Below are positions 1-6,147 of a DNA stretch of 7,767 nucleotides, piece after piece. Source of the DNA: Rhizobium sp. Q54 (lineage in GTDB: Bacteria; Pseudomonadota; Alphaproteobacteria; Rhizobiales; Beijerinckiaceae); the NCBI GenBank assembly GCA_945901195.1, contig CAMDKB010000219.1, forward strand, positions 1 to 7,767. Direction: 5' to 3'. The notes beneath the pieces are model-generated. The model was not told where the DNA came from. It saw only the letters and a list, made by a program, of their open reading frames with translations, and ran no database searches. The translations under genes were made by a program, and so were the position numbers. Each line of letters opens with the position of its first letter. The first letter of the stretch is position 1.

Positions 1-137
1 TCTCGAACCGCGTCTTCGAAAGCTACGACGCCATCATCGAGGCGATGTGCGAGGCCTGGAACAAACTCGTGGCGATTCCCGACGCCATCAAATCAATCGG
101 ATTGCGCGAATGGGCGCATGTGGGTAGGTGCAAATGA
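1..137 (+). CDS. IS630-family transposase, C-terminal fragment (cut by window edge)
   Basis: The frame beginning at base 3 is open from the window edge to a TGA at 135-137 and encodes about 44 residues. It carries the pattern RVFESYDAI, then EAWNKL, then IGLREWAHVG. This resembles the conserved end of IS630/Tc1-type DDE transposases, which commonly finish with an (R/D)WA.VG motif. The catalytic DDE residues lie upstream of the window, so intactness of the element cannot be judged. The natural-looking C-terminus suggests this end of the gene is complete. No terminal inverted repeat could be identified with confidence. The stop overlaps the likely start of the next small gene. The family call rests on recognised motifs only. 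Confidence 0.72.
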   Translation, partial: SNRVFESYDAIIEAMCEAWNKLVAIPDAIKSIGLREWAHVGRCK

Positions 138-358
138 CCCTTGGTATGAGTTCTCTCACTAAGACGGTGGCGGGCGCTGTTGGCGGTGTGGCGGGAGGCT
201 CTGTGCTGGGCTCACTGATCCCGGCCATCACGGGCGCTGCCGGTGGGGGAATCGACATTGGTCAGATCGCTGGACAACTGGTTGGCGGTGGTGTTTCAGG
301 CGCGATCGTGACCGCTATCGCGGGTTACGTCATGAACATGATGAAGAACAAGGCCTGA
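134..358 (+). CDS. small glycine-rich hydrophobic protein, function unknown
   Basis: This is a 74-residue protein if it starts at the ATG at 134, which overlaps the transposase stop as ATGA and has a weak purine-rich GGGTAGG stretch at 122-128. Other in-frame starts are GTG at 128 and ATG at 146 (MSSLTK). The body is almost wholly small and hydrophobic residues with repeated GG/GxxxG spacing (GAVGGVAGGSVLGSL, then GAAGGGIDIGQIAGQLVGGG). It ends in a basic tail, NMMKNKA. This suggests one or two glycine-zipper-like helices that pack in or against a membrane. Similar short glycine-rich hypothetical proteins occur in alphaproteobacteria, but I know of no established function. A pore-forming or bacteriocin-like peptide is possible but unsupported: no leader, immunity or export gene is seen. 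A terminator lies directly downstream, which supports a real transcript end. Confidence 0.6.
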   Translation: MTLGMSSLTKTVAGAVGGVAGGSVLGSLIPAITGAAGGGIDIGQIAGQLVGGGVSGAIVTAIAGYVMNMMKNKA

Positions 359-368
359 TAATCTTTAG

Positions 369-401
369 AGCCGCTCCGTAGATGACTGCGGGGCGGCTTT
401 T
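369..401 (+). terminator. Rho-independent terminator after the small glycine-rich gene
   Basis: Bases 369-378 (AGCCGCTCCG) pair with 389-398 (CGGGGCGGCT) in a 10-bp GC-rich stem with one G-T pair and a 10-base loop. A TTTT run at 398-401 follows on the + strand. It sits 11 bases after the small gene's stop. On the opposite strand the hairpin has no T run, so it would terminate the leftward methyltransferase operon only weakly, if at all. Confidence 0.8.
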
Positions 402-404
402 GAT

Positions 405-1535
405 TTAATCGCCCCACACTTCCGCAGCAGTCTCGGCCACAAGGCGCAGCTTCTTGTCCTGATCGGCTTGCGTCACCGGATTGCCGAACTTGCTTGATGC
501 AAAGCCGCATTGCGGACTGAGGCACAGGCGATCGAGAGGCACGTATTTTGTAGCTTCCTCGATACGGCGTTTCAGCTCGTCCTTTGATTCAAGTTGGGGC
601 GCCTTGGATGTGACAAGGCCCAGAACGATAGTCTTGTTCGTGGATGTGGCGTGGCGCAGCGGCTTGAAATCGCCGGCGTGCGGGGAATCGTATTCGAGGA
701 AATAGGCGTCGTATCCAAGTTCGGTGAACAGCACATCGGAGATCTCTTCGTACTCGCCTTCGGTTGTCCAATGGCCGCGCGAATTGCCACGACAGATGTG
801 CATCGCGAGCGTCATGCCCTCGGGTTTTCCTTTGGCAACACGGCTGAGAATATCGACATAAAACGCTTTCAGCTTTTCAGGATCCTTGCCCTGTTCCCGG
901 AACATCTTGAGGAAGGATGGGTCGCATATCTTGATCAGTGAACATTCGTCGATTTGCACATACGTGCACCCCGCTGCACGCAAGGCATTCAATTCCTTGT
1001 GATAGGCATCGATAAGATCTGACCAGTATTCGGCTTCGTCGGGGTAACCGGTCTTTGAAAAATAACCGCCATAGGCATGGGCCTGCAGGGGGGTGGGCAG
1101 CATGATCTTTGGTGTATGCTTCGTGTGAGCCTTGAGAAACTTGAAGGCTTCTACTTCGACGCCGCCTTCCGGCCAGACAACTTTTCCGCCGACATTTATC
1201 TGCGGCGTAGGCCTGGTTGTGCCTGCGCCGGAGCGGAACACGACTTCATGGCCAAACGTGATGTAGATGCCGCCCAGTTGCGTCATGAAATCGGCATACC
1301 AGGAGCGCCGGCGTATATCGCCATCTGTGATTGATTTCAGACCCGCACGTTCCTGGATTGCGATCGCTTCCAAAACCAACTTGTCTTCAACCTTTTTCAA
1401 TGCGTCAGGCTTTGCCTTAAAATGGATGGGATCAAACTCGGGCCCATCATAGGAAGCACGCGCCTCGAGTATTTCCTGCGGCCGCAAGAGACTGCCGACG
1501 TGATCGGCGCGGAACGGTGGATTGAGTGCGGACAT
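405..1535 (-). CDS. MetE-like (cobalamin-independent methionine synthase II) zinc methyltransferase, catalytic domain only
   Basis: The 376-residue protein corresponds to the C-terminal catalytic barrel of MetE (COG0620 family, as in Bacillus YxjG/YxjH) and lacks the N-terminal MetE half. It opens with the typical DHVGSLLRP at about residues 11-19 and has QIDE at 194-197. The zinc-site pattern seems complete: H246 and C248 in MHICRGN, E281 in FLEYD, and C343 in SPQCGF. Known family chemistry is alkyl transfer to or from a zinc-bound thiol. Members include folate-dependent or folate-independent methionine synthases and epoxyalkane:coenzyme M transferase, so methionine synthesis is not certain. 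The ATG at 1535 has a good CAGGAGA at 1541-1547. It is the last gene of the ABC operon, 22 bases after the permease stop. That context favours a role in processing the imported substrate, but this is an inference. Confidence 0.88.
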   Translation of the reverse strand: MSALNPPFRADHVGSLLRPQEILEARASYDGPEFDPIHFKAKPDALKKVEDKLVLEAIAIQERAGLKSITDGDIRRRSWYADFMTQLGGIYITFGHEVVFRSGAGTTRPTPQINVGGKVVWPEGGVEVEAFKFLKAHTKHTPKIMLPTPLQAHAYGGYFSKTGYPDEAEYWSDLIDAYHKELNALRAAGCTYVQIDECSLIKICDPSFLKMFREQGKDPEKLKAFYVDILSRVAKGKPEGMTLAMHICRGNSRGHWTTEGEYEEISDVLFTELGYDAYFLEYDSPHAGDFKPLRHATSTNKTIVLGLVTSKAPQLESKDELKRRIEEATKYVPLDRLCLSPQCGFASSKFGNPVTQADQDKKLRLVAETAAEVWGD

Positions 1536-1540
1536 GGGAT

Positions 1541-1547
1541 TCTCCTG
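1541..1547 (-). promoter_or_regulatory. ribosome binding site of the MetE-like gene
   Basis: Read on the - strand, CAGGAGA precedes the ATG at 1535 by 5 bases. It lies inside the 22-base gap after the permease stop and fixes the start of the methyltransferase. Confidence 0.7.
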
Positions 1548-1557
1548 TTCTTATTAT

Positions 1558-2322
1558 TTATCGGGATTCGCGCCAGCGCAGCATCCAGCTTTCAAACCAG
1601 CTCAGCAGCATCGCGCTCACCAAGCCTGTCACGCCAAGTAGGATGACACCCGCAAAAAGATCCGGCGACCGGAATGCGCGCGCCGCCAGCATGATATGGC
1701 TGCCGAGGCCATCGCGGCTTGCGAGCATTTCGCCGATCACGGCAAGGATCAGCGCGACGGTGAGGCTGAGGCGCATGCCTGCAAGAATGTCAGGCATGGA
1801 GCTGGGCAGGGCGATCTTGAAAATGACTGCGGTTCGCGACAATCCCAGCGCGCGGCTGACTTCGTAGAGGCGCGGTTCAACGGCCGAAAAGCCATGCACC
1901 GTTGCCAGCAACATGGGCCACAAGCCGCCAAAGGCGATGACGGCCAGCACCATGGTTTCGGAAAGGCCCAGAAGCGCAATCGCCAGCGGCACGACAGCAG
2001 ATGCAGGCAATGGGCGCATCAGTTCCAGTGTCGGGCCGATATAGGCGCGCGCACGTTCGGACGAGCCGATCAGGGCGCCAAGGCAAATTCCCGCGAGCGA
2101 GGCAAGTAGCCAGCCGTAGATCATGCGTTCAATGGTTGCTGTCCAGCGCACGAGCAGGTCGCCCGTTGTTATTCCGCGCACGAGGGCCTGCCAGGCGCGA
2201 TCAGGTCCGGGCAGGAAGACGGGCGACACCCAGCGATAGTCGGAAATCAGCTGCCAGAAATAGATAAAGCCGGCAAACACAAGCACGCTTGCGCCAAGCC
2301 AGAGGAGCCGTTCGACTTTCAC
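1558..2322 (-). CDS. ABC transporter permease, NitT/TauT (SsuC/TauC-like) type, second of two
   Basis: This 254-residue inner-membrane protein has about six hydrophobic segments, beginning with residues 5-22. It carries the binding-protein-dependent permease EAA loop at 154-173 (EVSRALGLSR, then IFKIALP), the cytoplasmic contact site for the ATPase. Its layout matches permeases for nitrate, taurine, alkanesulfonates and related small organic anions, and its length is normal. The start is GTG at 2322, supported by GGAGG at 2330-2334 with 7-base spacing. It overlaps the stop of the upstream permease by 4 bases (GTGA), indicating translational coupling. The partner permease is a paralogue with the same EAA-loop pattern, so the transporter probably uses a heterodimeric pore. 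Substrate unknown. Confidence 0.9.
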   Translation of the reverse strand: MKVERLLWLGASVLVFAGFIYFWQLISDYRWVSPVFLPGPDRAWQALVRGITTGDLLVRWTATIERMIYGWLLASLAGICLGALIGSSERARAYIGPTLELMRPLPASAVVPLAIALLGLSETMVLAVIAFGGLWPMLLATVHGFSAVEPRLYEVSRALGLSRTAVIFKIALPSSMPDILAGMRLSLTVALILAVIGEMLASRDGLGSHIMLAARAFRSPDLFAGVILLGVTGLVSAMLLSWFESWMLRWRESR

Positions 2323-3092
2323 AGCCGTGCCTCCACATTTGCAGCGGCGCCGAAGAGATGCTTTTGCGCCAGCACCATGATCCCGTTCACGGCCCAGCCG
2401 AGCATGCCAACCCAGACAAGATAGGCGAGTGCGAGGCCAGGCTGCAGCCCCTGGCTCGCCTCCATCATCTTGTAGCCAAGGCCCATGGGATTGGTGGTGA
2501 CTTCCACAGTGACAGCGACGATGAGCGATATGCCCACCGCCAGCCGGAGCGCAACAAAGATGCGGGGCAGCGCAGCGGGAATGACGATCTTGAATATCCG
2601 GGCGCCCAGGGAAAGCTGTAGCGCTCGTGAAACCTCAAGCAGGCGCGGCTCTATTCCGGCAATCGCAGACCGGGTGAGGATCAGCGCCGGCCAGAGGGTC
2701 GCGAAAGCGACAATCGAAAATTCCATGCGATGGCCAAAGCCATATACCAGCAGGGCAACTGGCAGGAGCGCCACACTGGGTATGGGGCGAAGCACCTCCA
2801 CTGTAACCTCAAGCAGGCGATTGAGCGGACGGAACAAGCCCATCAATATACCCAGCGCCATGCCGAGTGAAAAGCCGATGGCAAGGCCCGCGAATGCATT
2901 GGCAAGCGTCTGCCAGGTTGCATAGAGCATGCTGCCATCTGCCAGCGCTTTTATGCCTGAAAGCAGAATATCAGAGGGGGGAGCCAGTGCATCACTTTGC
3001 AGATTGGTCAGACGCGCCGCAGCTTCTGCCACAATGATCAGCCCAACTGGCAGGATCATCCCGCGCGGATCGATACGCATGAGCGCATTCAT
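2319..3092 (-). CDS. ABC transporter permease, NitT/TauT (SsuC/TauC-like) type, first of two
   Basis: This is a 257-residue polytopic inner-membrane protein of the same family as its downstream neighbour. The EAA loop is at residues 153-172 (EVSRALQLSL, then IFKIVIP), and the PSVALLPVALL segment near 105-115 corresponds to PASAVVPLAIALL in the paralogue. The ATG at 3092 overlaps the ATPase stop (ATGA, 3089-3092) and is preceded by AAGGA at 3102-3106. It should form the membrane pore with the other permease and be energised by the upstream ATPase. Pairs of distinct permeases are less usual in this family than a single self-pairing permease. No periplasmic binding protein is encoded nearby, so specificity cannot be deduced. 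Confidence 0.9.
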   Translation of the reverse strand: MNALMRIDPRGMILPVGLIIVAEAAARLTNLQSDALAPPSDILLSGIKALADGSMLYATWQTLANAFAGLAIGFSLGMALGILMGLFRPLNRLLEVTVEVLRPIPSVALLPVALLVYGFGHRMEFSIVAFATLWPALILTRSAIAGIEPRLLEVSRALQLSLGARIFKIVIPAALPRIFVALRLAVGISLIVAVTVEVTTNPMGLGYKMMEASQGLQPGLALAYLVWVGMLGWAVNGIMVLAQKHLFGAAANVEARL

Positions 3093-3877
3093 GATTCCGC
3101 ATCCTTGATGAAATCGAACAATTGCCGACGCAGGCTCAGGAATTCAGGATCTTCGCGGGTTGTAAGCTGGTTGCGTGGATGGGGGAGATTTACGTCGACC
3201 GTTATCGCGACGCGGCCGGGGTGCGGCAACATGCCGATGACACGATCACCGAGATAGATGGCTTCCTCCAGATCGTGTGTCACGAAAAAGGCTGTCGCGC
3301 CTGTTTCCCGGACGATCGACAATACCTCGTCCTGAAGTCCCTGCCGTGTCATGGCGTCAAGCGCGCCGAAGGGTTCATCCATCAGCAGGACAGCGGGAGA
3401 CTGGGCGAGGCAGCGCGCAATCTGCAGGCGCTGCTGCATGCCACCGGAAAGCTGATTGGGATATTTCTTGCCTTGCCCGCCGAGGCCAACCTTAACCAGC
3501 AATTGCTCGATTTTTTCGTCGCGGCCGTTGCGCGGTGCGCCCATGGCTTCGAAGGCGAGTGCAACGTTGCCGTGGGCCGTGCGCCAAGGCAACAAGGCCT
3601 TTCCGTAGTCCTGAAACACAATCGCGATATCCTGCCGGGGATGGAGCATGCGCTGTCCACGATAGGTCACGGCGCCTGCACTTGGCTGATAGAGACCCGC
3701 AAGCAGGCGCAGCATTGTTGTCTTGCCGCAACCGGAAGGGCCGACAACGCAAACGAATTCGCCATTGCCTATCTGTGCGCTGACATCGCGCAAGATCTCG
3801 TGCCCGCCAAGGGTGAGATTCACCTTGTCTATTTCCAGTATGGGATCGCCTGCCGCTTTCGCGTTTACACTCACCAC
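3089..3877 (-). CDS. ABC transporter ATP-binding protein, NitT/TauT (SsuB/TauB-like) type
   Basis: With the start chosen here the protein has 262 residues and every canonical motif: Walker A GPSGCGKT at 46-53, Q-loop VFQDYG near 87-92, signature LSGGMQQR from 143, Walker B LLMDEP near 164-169, and the H-loop histidine in FFVTHD at 201. It should hydrolyse ATP to drive the two downstream permeases. The frame stays open to a GTG at 3901, but that start lacks a ribosome binding site. The GTG at 3877 (or the adjacent GTG at 3874) follows GGGGAG at 3887-3892 and gives an N-terminus, VSVNAKAAGDP, of normal length. It is the first gene of the leftward operon and diverges from the PhyH gene. Confidence 0.92.
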   Translation of the reverse strand: MVSVNAKAAGDPILEIDKVNLTLGGHEILRDVSAQIGNGEFVCVVGPSGCGKTTMLRLLAGLYQPSAGAVTYRGQRMLHPRQDIAIVFQDYGKALLPWRTAHGNVALAFEAMGAPRNGRDEKIEQLLVKVGLGGQGKKYPNQLSGGMQQRLQIARCLAQSPAVLLMDEPFGALDAMTRQGLQDEVLSIVRETGATAFFVTHDLEEAIYLGDRVIGMLPHPGRVAITVDVNLPHPRNQLTTREDPEFLSLRRQLFDFIKDAES

Positions 3878-3886
3878 TGCCCCCCG

Positions 3887-3892
3887 CTCCCC
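3887..3892 (-). promoter_or_regulatory. ribosome binding site deciding the ATPase start
   Basis: On the - strand GGGGAG lies 9 bases before the GTG at 3877 and 12 before the GTG at 3874. The upstream GTG at 3901 has only AT-rich sequence before it, so the shorter protein is favoured. Confidence 0.5.
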
Positions 3893-3931
3893 GTGTCCCA
3901 CTTATTTTGAGGGTATCATGAGGTTTCCGTT

Positions 3932-3960
3932 TTGCGCCATCGGCTGGAGTGTTCTAGCAT
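3932..3960 (+). promoter_or_regulatory. candidate sigma-70-type promoter for the PhyH gene
   Basis: TTGCGC at 3932-3937 and TAGCAT at 3955-3960 are separated by 17 bases. Each matches four of six consensus positions. The implied transcript would start near 3967, about 30 bases before the ATG at 3998. The match is modest and was found by eye. No convincing promoter for the opposite ABC operon was identified in the same intergenic region, though one must lie there or further right. Confidence 0.3.
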
Positions 3961-3984
3961 CGTCCGCCAGAGAAAACAGCATGC

Positions 3985-3990
3985 CGGAGG
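3985..3990 (+). promoter_or_regulatory. ribosome binding site deciding the PhyH start
   Basis: CGGAGG ends 7 bases before the ATG at 3998. This supports that start over the in-frame TTG at 3932, which would add 22 residues unlike the family's N-terminus. Confidence 0.75.
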
Positions 3991-3997
3991 ACATCAG

Positions 3998-4807
3998 ATG
4001 ACAGAGCCGGGCCATACGGTCATTTCCGCCGTGGGCGTTGGTGACTACAAACGCAATGGCTTGATATCGGGATTGAGGATCATCTCCGAAGCTGATGCCG
4101 CCCAAGCCATGAGCCAGCTCGTCACCTATGAGCGTGAAGTGGGCTCCACCGAGGCGCTGCATATGAAATCTCATATCTACTTTGCCTGGCTTTGGGAGAT
4201 CGCCCGCAATCGGCGACTGATCGATGCGGTGACGGCGGTGCTGGGGCCCGATATCCTCGTCCTGGCCTCGCGCCTCTGGATAAAGGATCCCGCGGACGAC
4301 AAATACGTGAGCTGGCATCAGGATGTGAACTATTTCGGCATCGAGCCATCAGACGTGACCTGCAATATCTGGCTGGCGCTGACCGACGCCAGCGAGCAGG
4401 CGGGCTGCATGCGTTTTGTGCCCGGCAGTCACACAAACGGGCTGATCGACCATGAAATCACCATGGATGAGAAGAACCTGCTGACGCGCGGGCAAACGGT
4501 GCATGGGGTGGATGTCTCAAAGTCTGTCACAGCGCCACTGCATCCAGGTGAAGCTTCAATCCATCATGGCCACCTGCTGCATTGCTCGCCGCCGAACCTG
4601 TCAGACCACCGGCGCATCGGCTTCAGCATGATTCTGTTGCCCGCTCACGTACGCTCGACAACGGGCCGGCGTTCGGCAACATTGCTGTGCGGCGAGGACA
4701 AGTATGGGTATTGGGATCTCGATCCAGAACCTCAATGCGATCGAGACCCCGCCATTGCTGCCCGTATGCACCAGGAGACCAAACGCTATGTGCCCGAGCG
4801 GGCCTAG
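3998..4807 (+). CDS. phytanoyl-CoA dioxygenase (PhyH) family Fe(II)/2-oxoglutarate oxygenase
   Basis: The 269-residue protein has the PhyH-type double-stranded beta-helix signature. The iron-binding HxD is H107/D109 in SWHQDVNYF. The distal histidine is most likely H195 in HGHLLHCSPPN. The 2-oxoglutarate-binding arginine is R205 or R206 in DHRRIGFS. MRFVPGSH at 138-145 is another family hallmark. The aspartate of HxD is present, so this should be a hydroxylase or oxidative demethylase/cleavage enzyme rather than a halogenase. Bacterial members act on diverse small molecules, and the substrate here is unknown. The protein is cytoplasmic with no signal peptide. It diverges from the ABC operon and converges on the dehydrogenase operon, so it may act on what the importer brings in; that is inference from position. 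Confidence 0.9.
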   Translation: MTEPGHTVISAVGVGDYKRNGLISGLRIISEADAAQAMSQLVTYEREVGSTEALHMKSHIYFAWLWEIARNRRLIDAVTAVLGPDILVLASRLWIKDPADDKYVSWHQDVNYFGIEPSDVTCNIWLALTDASEQAGCMRFVPGSHTNGLIDHEITMDEKNLLTRGQTVHGVDVSKSVTAPLHPGEASIHHGHLLHCSPPNLSDHRRIGFSMILLPAHVRSTTGRRSATLLCGEDKYGYWDLDPEPQCDRDPAIAARMHQETKRYVPERA

Positions 4808-4983
4808 TCGTGTGATTTATCTTTAGCGCCGCTCGCGGAAAGTTATTGAAGACATGGGGGCGGTCCATGCCATCGGCACCAGCGACGTGTCGTTGTCGAA
4901 GGAATTTCTGGCTTTTACCGGCATGGGAAAATAGCCAATCATCTTTTCTGGATGGTATCTTCTGTGAAGGCGTTGTTGCGGTG
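4808..4983. other. intergenic gap between convergent genes, no convincing gene or terminator
   Basis: These 176 bases hold no recognised gene. The + strand has a short open frame at 4854-4934 (26 residues, no good ribosome binding site), and a - strand frame is also open across the same stretch. Either could be a decayed fragment or chance. Short self-complementary stretches occur (CCGCTCGCGG at 4829-4838, TGCCATCGGCA near 4869-4879), but none is followed by a T run, so no intrinsic terminator is called for the two converging genes. Confidence 0.5.
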
Positions 4984-6129
4984 TCAATCGAACCGCACGT
5001 CCGTTTTCTTTGCGGATGATTGAACGATGCCGAGGCATACACCCAAAGTCGCGCGGCCCCATTCGCCATCTGGAAATGCGCGACGGTTTTCGCGCAGTGC
5101 GTCGCGCAATTCGATCAATTCTGCCGCGCGGCCCGGATTTTTTGGCAGCGGAATTTCACGGCAGCCGTTTGTGTCGTAGACAAACAGGCCATCGGGCGAC
5201 TGCCTGACAACACCACGTTCGCAGGACAGGATCGTCACGCCGAAGAACGGCTGCTTGTCGCCGAAGATGCCGGACATGGCGGGCGCGCCCTTTGCACCGT
5301 CTGCATATTTTTCTTTTGGGTAGAGCACACCAGTACGGCGTTGCGCTGCATATCCTGGCGCGGAGATCTTTCCATAAACGCCGATATTCCAGGCCAGCTC
5401 ATTGGAATCGAAAAAGCCGTAACCATTGAATCCGACATAGGCGGTGGCGCCATTTTCAAATTCAAGATGCGCTGTGTAATTGCCTTCGGTTGCGAAATTG
5501 GGATCATGCCGGCCTGTGTAGGCGCGCAATCCCGTTACCCGGGAGCCGACAATCCGTCTGACGATATCGATCTGATGCGGGCCCTGTCGCAGGACGATGC
5601 CCCCGCCTTTGGCTGAATCCAGTTCTTCGGCGAGGCGCGGGCGCTGCAGCCAGTCGTTATATAGAATTGTTTCGACATGAACGGGCGCGCCGAGCTCGCC
5701 CGTGGCCACTAGCCTGCTCATGGCTTCTATCGGCGGATCAAAAGTCTTGGCGTGGCCCTGCATGAGATGCACGCCATTATCGCGCGCCGCCGCAATCATG
5801 CGGTCACATTCTTCGATCGTCACGCCGACGGGCTTGGCGCAAATGACGTGCTTGCCGCCACGAGCCACGATAACGCTATGCTCGCAATGCAGATGATTGG
5901 GCGTCTCGATCCAGATGGCGTCAATATCGGGCGCGGCTGAAAGCGCCTCGATGGTGTCGTAGACGGGCAGCCCGTATTTGGCTGCAAAGCCAGCGCGAGC
6001 CTGCTCCCGCGTGTCGCAACCCGCCGCGAGGCGTACGCCTTCTATCCCATCAAAGGCCGGCAGAACGAGATTTGACGCTGCGCCAAGACCGGCAATAGCA
6101 ACACGCAGATCATGGCCGGCCACTGGCAT
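4984..6129 (-). CDS. Gfo/Idh/MocA-family NAD(P)-dependent dehydrogenase, phthalate 4,5-cis-dihydrodiol dehydrogenase-like
   Basis: This 381-residue oxidoreductase has an N-terminal Rossmann fold with VAIAGLGAAS at 10-19 and an acidic CDTR near 38-41 for the cofactor ribose. The catalytic lysine is K99, in CAKP, where most relatives have EKP. The C-terminal domain carries GGGIVLRQGPHQIDIVRR at 175-192, with catalytic-type H185 and D188. That segment and TEGNYTAHLEFENGA at 214-228 resemble Pht4-type dehydrogenases, which oxidise a ring cis-dihydrodiol to the catechol. The Rieske oxygenase two genes upstream would supply such a dihydrodiol. It starts 18 bases after the Bug gene's stop. GAGAGGAG abuts the ATG at 6129, so GTG at 6123 is an alternative start. 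A sugar or inositol dehydrogenase role cannot be excluded. Confidence 0.85.
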   Translation of the reverse strand: MPVAGHDLRVAIAGLGAASNLVLPAFDGIEGVRLAAGCDTREQARAGFAAKYGLPVYDTIEALSAAPDIDAIWIETPNHLHCEHSVIVARGGKHVICAKPVGVTIEECDRMIAAARDNGVHLMQGHAKTFDPPIEAMSRLVATGELGAPVHVETILYNDWLQRPRLAEELDSAKGGGIVLRQGPHQIDIVRRIVGSRVTGLRAYTGRHDPNFATEGNYTAHLEFENGATAYVGFNGYGFFDSNELAWNIGVYGKISAPGYAAQRRTGVLYPKEKYADGAKGAPAMSGIFGDKQPFFGVTILSCERGVVRQSPDGLFVYDTNGCREIPLPKNPGRAAELIELRDALRENRRAFPDGEWGRATLGVCLGIVQSSAKKTDVRFD

Positions 6130-6147
6130 CTCCTCTCGTTCCCAACT

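Noticed and set aside
369..398. Bidirectional terminator also serving the leftward methyltransferase operon
   Set aside because: The - strand lacks a T run after the hairpin, so only the rightward terminator is called.
3122..3910. 262-residue open frame on the + strand
   Set aside because: It lies antisense to the ABC ATPase, which has every diagnostic motif. This frame shows no domain and has a composition typical of an antisense shadow.
3932..3997. Upstream TTG start adding 22 residues to the PhyH protein
   Set aside because: There is no ribosome binding site. The ATG at 3998 has CGGAGG at ideal spacing, and the added residues overlap the candidate promoter.
3998..4807. PhyH-family halogenase (SyrB2-like)
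   Set aside because: Halogenases replace the aspartate of HxD with a small residue. Here D109 is present.
4623..5069. 148-residue open frame on the - strand across the convergent gap
   Set aside because: It overlaps the ends of two well-supported genes, has no motif and no clear ribosome binding site. Only the gap itself is noted as unexplained.
5020..5616. 198-residue open frame on the + strand
   Set aside because: It is antisense to the Gfo/Idh/MocA dehydrogenase and shows no recognisable motif.
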